Positions 15,301 to 18,175 of a stretch of 18,175 nt of DNA are shown here, in pieces. Origin of the DNA: Acidobacteriota bacterium (GTDB lineage Bacteria > Acidobacteriota > Vicinamibacteria > Vicinamibacterales > 2-12-FULL-66-21); NCBI GenBank assembly GCA_013362195.1, contig JABFWM010000368.1, positions 1 to 18,175 of the forward strand, written 5' to 3'. Each line of letters begins with the position of its first letter. The stretch's first letter is position 1. Below the pieces are notes generated by a model. The model saw only the letters and a list, made by a program, of their open reading frames with translations. It did no database searches and was not told the origin of the DNA. Position numbers and translations under genes: made by a program.

Positions 15301-18175
15301 CCGCGCCCATCGATCACACGTGGAACCTGGCCGCCGTCGAGATCACGCCGTCGGACTCGAGTGCGAAGGCGATCCCCGTGATCACCTGGCCGGCGCCCGC
15401 GGACATCGTCAAGGGCACGCCGCTCGGCGCCGCGCAGTTGAACGCCACCGCCAGCGTGCCCGGCGCGTTCGCGTATTCGCCGGCGCCCGGCACCGTCCTC
15501 AACGCGGGCAGCGGTCAGACGCTGTCGGCGACGTTCTACCCGACCGACACGGCGGCCTACCAGACCGCGACCGCGCAGGTGTTGATCAACGTCCTCGCAT
15601 CGGGGCCGACGGTGACGTGGAGCGCGCCCGCGCCGATCAACGTGGGGACGCCGCTGAGTGCGGCACAGTTGAACGCGACGGCCGACGCGGCCGGCACGTT
15701 CGTCTACACGCCGGCGCTCGGCGTCGTACTGCCGATCGGACTTCAGACGCTGTCGGTGACGTTCACGCCGGCCAACACCGCGTTCGCACCGATCACCACG
15801 ACCGTGCCCTTGAGCGTGATCAAGCGCAAGCCGGTGATCACGTGGCCGACCCCGGCGAACATCACGCCGGGCACGGCGCTCAGCGCGGCGCAATTGAACG
15901 CCACCGCGGATGTGCCAGGGGTGTTCGTGTACAGCCCGGTGATCGGAACGGTGCTGCCAACCGCACCCGGCCAGAAGCTGACGGTCACGTTCACGCCCAC
16001 GGACCTCGTCAACGTCGAACCCGCGACCGCCTCGGTCGCGATCACCGTCGCGGCAGCCGGCGGCGGTGCGGGTACGACCCCGACGCCGATTCGGATCGGC
16101 ACGACCATCGCGGGCACGTGGAAAGATGCGACCGGACATTCAGGCCAGTCGCACCTCGTGTTCTCGCCGAACACGAACCGGTGGTGGCTGTTCACGCTGG
16201 CCTCGACGCACGACACGATTGGCGATCGTACGGTGCAGGCCTACGTCAGCAGCGGGCCCGATCTCGCGACCGCGACGTGGAGCGCCTCGACGACGAGCCC
16301 CACTCTTGGCAATGCGGGAGGCGCCACGAACTCGCTGCTCGCGGGTGGCCGTTCGCTCGGCGTGGCGCTCCGCACAATCGGCGCCACGGATTACGTGCAC
16401 GTCTTCGTGTCCGCGGCGTTCGACGGCCAGGTCTCATCGAACGGTCACGCGCGTGCGCAGCTTGGCGCGGGCACGATCGCCTGGGGCGCATGGAACAACC
16501 CGGGTTCGCCCAATGCGGCGTCGGAATGGAACGGCCCGTCGGGGACGGGCGGAAGCTCGCTCGGCACCAACACGGCGTGGGGCAACTCCGTCGGGATCTC
16601 GACCGGCGGATTCATCCACCACTTCAGCGTCACGATGGATCAGGAAGTCGACTGCGCGGTCGGCCGATCGACGAGCGCTGACATCGGCGCGACCTGGACC
16701 AACGGCTTCGGCAACAACATCAGCCCGACCGGCGTGTCGGGCACCTCGCCCCCCTGGACGACCGCCGTCATCGACAAGAACATGGCGAACCAGTGCAAGG
16801 TGCTGGCGTTCGCCCCGCTCGCAACGGACGTGATGCTCGCGGTCTACAGCAACGGCAACGCGCCGCAGCCGCAGCTGACGAACCTGCGCTACCAGCGGTC
16901 CGGCACCGGCTCCGGCGGGACGACGGCGGGCCAGTGGACCAATATTTCGGCGGCGATCGGTGGCGGTAACGGCGACGTGTTCGCGACCACCGCGACCATC
17001 GATCAGAACGACTGGGCGCTCGTCCCGGTGAACACCGGGCTGATTTACGCCTTTCGCCGCAACCAGCTCGGGACCGCGATCGAGGGACGTCAGTACAGTG
17101 TCAGCACGAACGGGTGGACGAACCTCACCGTCGCGCTGCCGGCGTTCGCCGCTGGCCAGGCGTTCAAGTCCGGCGGCGGATTGTTCGGTGCGACCGACGG
17201 CACGTCGAGCGTCTGGCTGTTCTTCATCAACACCGACGCGTCCAACTCGATCCTCTTCACGAAGTTCAACGGATCCACCTGGACGCCGTGGGCGGCCGTG
17301 CCCGGCACCAACAGCGGCACGCACAGCCGCGCGTTCATCACCGGCAATCGCCTCGTCGGCAGCAGCCAGATCGGCCTCGCGTGGACGGAGGGCACGACCA
17401 GCTTCGACGTCTTCACGACGTCGCTGAACACGGGTACGGGCAGCACCGGCACGTCACCGGTCACCGTCACGCTGACCGCGCCGCTCGCGAATTCCTCGGT
17501 CACCGGCATCACCACGGTCAGCGCGACCGCCACATCGACGGCTGGAACCATTGCGGGCGTGCAGTTCTTGCTCGACGGCGTGGCCCTTGGTCCTGAGGAC
17601 ACGATCAGCCCCTATTCGATTTCGTGGGACACCTCGACTGCTGCCGCTGGCACCCACTACCTGTCAGCGATCGCACGAGATTCGACGGGCGCGAGCGGGT
17701 TCTCGAATACGCCAACGGTCAGCGTCGATGCGGCTGCCCCGACGGTCTCGGTGACGACGCCCGCCAATGGGCAGACCGTCCGCGGCGTCATCGTGGCGTC
17801 GGCGGACGCGTCCGATGACATCGGCATCGCCGGTGTGCAGTTCCTGCTGGATGGCGCGGCGCTCGGTCCTGAAGTGACCGCGCCGCCGTACGCGATCAAC
17901 TGGGATACGTCGACCGCGACGAGCGGTTCGCACGTGCTGACCGCGCGCGCGCGCGATGCGGCGGGCCGACAGACCACATCGGCCGGCATCATCGTGACGA
18001 CGACGGGCAGCAAGCTCGCGCCGACGATCGCGTGGTCGAATCCGGTGCCGATCGCCTACGGGACACCCCTCGGCGCCGCGCAGTTGAACGCGACCGCCAA
18101 CGTGCCGGGCGCGTTCGTGTATTCGCCGGCGGCAGGCACGGTGTTGCCGATCGGCACGTTGCAGCCGCTGTCGGT
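12324..18175 (+). CDS. Giant exported mosaic protein (lyase-like domain plus binding/Ig-like modules), cut by window end
   Basis: At least 1950 codons with no stop, open at the right edge. Signal peptide 1-25 (RMRR n-region, AWA-Q cleavage). Residues about 26-690 look like a beta-rich N-domain plus alpha/alpha barrel of the PcRGLX/YetA (exo-rhamnogalacturonan lyase-like) fold: WPDGSIRF from W69 and DNAHQPSLAFVPYLLTGD around 398-415; a loop bounded by C374 and C385 is Pro-rich. An 11-Pro linker spans 692-702. Then a fibronectin-III-like module (705-800), a beta module (806-1012) found in other large secreted bacterial proteins, three 78-residue repeats (1016-1240), a region with propeller-like W/G-rich repeats (1256-1710), two Ig-like repeats (1711-1893) and a fourth copy of the 78-residue repeat (from 1897). 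Probably surface polysaccharide degradation or binding. GTG 12276, behind AAGGA (12259-12263), is an alternative start. Enzyme class is tentative. Confidence 0.8.
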   Translation, partial: MRMRRVWSVLAAFFVVVAMGPAAWAQTSLATLNLTQGWATFGQALPQGAASGGLQVGTLTTQTDVKNRWPDGSIRFAVVTVNVPSSGPYALLPATLPAGTFTPSIPSASATFVIGGVTYTATLPSVPSTDTWLSGPLAYEGRSVVAPVASGSGAHPFLRVIFDTRVYSDGTARVDFTVENVLDLVGATSVTYDVTLNVAGQVAFSKLAVQHFYLTRWRKAFTVGVTPFSTITPDIAPFNTAAALPPFLPSITNRLDAIIDPTRYDILASGALDTDMSAHGGRGALAPYPDWTARYLVHKDPAQRTFVLLNGDLAGSWPIHVREAETSTNTGVGGGRFISLNQRPNIWYDQRAQGAGWDFVHGLPLPIREYTPLCPPPPASPPAGCQNPQPGQTRLIPDNAHQPSLAFVPYLLTGDRYYADEMMFWADYAMLRTYLGDGVRGALGVLANNEVRGFGWALRNIADAAAYHPDTAVRTYLTEKVNANLQWLDNYANGQDPIANPLKLLWPGYRPEVGFISLWEQTYLAWAIDRAKHLGFTGGLAQRDAIASLQLKLFTSDPDFPRETVVATATTLPDGTVVPAGTRLTWGMPYLVGYGSNPSAGVFTFNKTMAEVWAQTNNLTLQRNYAGFYGPEARLNLMTAIEKGWTGAQAAYDYLWPFIGINNFWGTAAAPVPDLAERAGWAVDFYPSTTTPPPPPPPPPPPTATPVPAALVSPATAQPFTSSVMSFVWTAGTAVTSYKLDVGSTQGGTNFYTGAETLAQSAVVNGLPVNGSTVWVRLSSKINGIFQIKDYSFTSYTAPPPPAAAVPLTAKVVATVNGNSTVQTPLFSTQAGDLLVAFVSSSGPNGLAETMRVLGGNLTWTLQARANAQNGVSEIWSATTPTALANITVTSMHTLSTTDQSLVVVAFSGAAGIGAKAFASAPSGAPSLSLTSTKAGSFVYGVGNDWNGAVPRTLAANQVMVQEVLGINGDTFWVQRVTSPTPGIGAIVTIADTAPIDHTWNLAAVEITPSDSSAKAIPVITWPAPADIVKGTPLGAAQLNATASVPGAFAYSPAPGTVLNAGSGQTLSATFYPTDTAAYQTATAQVLINVLASGPTVTWSAPAPINVGTPLSAAQLNATADAAGTFVYTPALGVVLPIGLQTLSVTFTPANTAFAPITTTVPLSVIKRKPVITWPTPANITPGTALSAAQLNATADVPGVFVYSPVIGTVLPTAPGQKLTVTFTPTDLVNVEPATASVAITVAAAGGGAGTTPTPIRIGTTIAGTWKDATGHSGQSHLVFSPNTNRWWLFTLASTHDTIGDRTVQAYVSSGPDLATATWSASTTSPTLGNAGGATNSLLAGGRSLGVALRTIGATDYVHVFVSAAFDGQVSSNGHARAQLGAGTIAWGAWNNPGSPNAASEWNGPSGTGGSSLGTNTAWGNSVGISTGGFIHHFSVTMDQEVDCAVGRSTSADIGATWTNGFGNNISPTGVSGTSPPWTTAVIDKNMANQCKVLAFAPLATDVMLAVYSNGNAPQPQLTNLRYQRSGTGSGGTTAGQWTNISAAIGGGNGDVFATTATIDQNDWALVPVNTGLIYAFRRNQLGTAIEGRQYSVSTNGWTNLTVALPAFAAGQAFKSGGGLFGATDGTSSVWLFFINTDASNSILFTKFNGSTWTPWAAVPGTNSGTHSRAFITGNRLVGSSQIGLAWTEGTTSFDVFTTSLNTGTGSTGTSPVTVTLTAPLANSSVTGITTVSATATSTAGTIAGVQFLLDGVALGPEDTISPYSISWDTSTAAAGTHYLSAIARDSTGASGFSNTPTVSVDAAAPTVSVTTPANGQTVRGVIVASADASDDIGIAGVQFLLDGAALGPEVTAPPYAINWDTSTATSGSHVLTARARDAAGRQTTSAGIIVTTTGSKLAPTIAWSNPVPIAYGTPLGAAQLNATANVPGAFVYSPAAGTVLPIGTLQPLS
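14397..14429 (+). repeat. Polyproline linker-coding CCG/CCA run
   Basis: Eleven consecutive proline codons (residues 692-702 of the giant protein), alternating CCG/CCA then pure CCG. They separate the lyase-like N-terminal part from the C-terminal modules and mark a domain boundary. As simple-sequence DNA the run may vary in length. Confidence 0.85.
15370..16050 (+). repeat. Three tandem ~78-residue repeats in the giant protein
   Basis: Repeats begin near 15370, 15600 and 15828. Each has a xITWxxPxxIxxGTxLxAAQLNATA core, then a GxFxYxPxxGxVL core, then a TLSxTFxPxDxxxY/F-type end. They resemble the MBG/Ig-like stalk repeats of secreted bacterial proteins. A fourth copy restarts at 18012. Confidence 0.85.
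17456..18001 (+). repeat. Two tandem bacterial Ig-like repeats in the giant protein
   Basis: Two units of about 90 residues, each with VTxTxPxxxxxV near the start, GVQFLLDGxALGPE in the middle and YxIxWDTSTAxxGxHxLxAxARDxxG near the end. The core codons are similar at DNA level too. The pattern is that of bacterial Ig-like domains often found C-terminal to enzymes on the cell surface. Confidence 0.85.
18012..18175 (+). repeat. Fourth copy of the ~78-residue repeat, cut by the window edge
   Basis: Begins KLAPTIAWSNPVPI and continues GTPLGAAQLNATA, then GAFVYSPAAGTVLP. It is closest to repeat 1: a 23-base exact match is shared between 15423-15445 and 18069-18091. More copies may lie beyond the edge. 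Confidence 0.85.

Noticed and set aside
13872..16139. A 755-codon open frame on the minus strand inside the giant gene
   Set aside because: It is Arg/Asp/Gly-rich with no recognisable domain, the usual mirror of GC-rich third positions. The plus-strand frame has clear signal peptide, domain motifs and repeats.

Overview
The window is high-GC bacterial chromosome, most likely from an Acidobacteriota member of the Vicinamibacteria type. The main pointer is the 822-residue permease at 1773-4241, which has the layout of the acidobacterial duplicated orphan permeases (ADOP). Several genes also appear to start at or within a few bases of a -10-like TAnnnT box instead of behind a Shine-Dalgarno site. 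No rRNA, tRNA, CRISPR array, phage or insertion sequence is visible. The lineage is an inference.

Layout. 1-250: a perfect AGCAATC/AGCGATC heptamer array (23 units, running off the left edge) that decays into AATCG-rich sequence just before the first gene. 270-4241: a sodium:solute symporter gene, then an ADOP permease gene 9 bp downstream, probably one operon. 4242-4414: an intergenic stretch with a long imperfect inverted repeat and a promoter for a Cu+-type P1B ATPase (4415-6847) carrying YHS and tandem heavy-metal-binding modules. 6872-8035 (minus): a secreted sialidase-fold protein with a CxCC/CP cysteine signature, convergent with the ATPase gene. 8134-8478: a small dimeric alpha/beta-barrel protein. 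10523-8461 (minus): a cutC-Nramp-like pair joined by an ATGA overlap. 10588-11853: a secreted PQQ-type sugar dehydrogenase, followed by a hairpin. 11892-12323: a long non-coding leader rich in hairpins. 12324-18175: a very large exported mosaic protein, at least 1950 residues, still open at the right edge.

Functional picture. Three loci are metal-linked by family (Cu+ ATPase, CutC, Nramp-like carrier). However, the CutC lacks most cysteines of the E. coli protein and the Nramp-like carrier lacks the canonical metal-site motifs, so their substrates are open. The right third points to carbohydrate use at the cell surface: a periplasmic sugar dehydrogenase and a giant secreted protein whose N-terminal part resembles the exo-rhamnogalacturonan lyase/YetA fold, followed by binding and Ig-like modules.

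The giant reading frame was established by translating 12324-18175 by eye. I met no in-frame stop.
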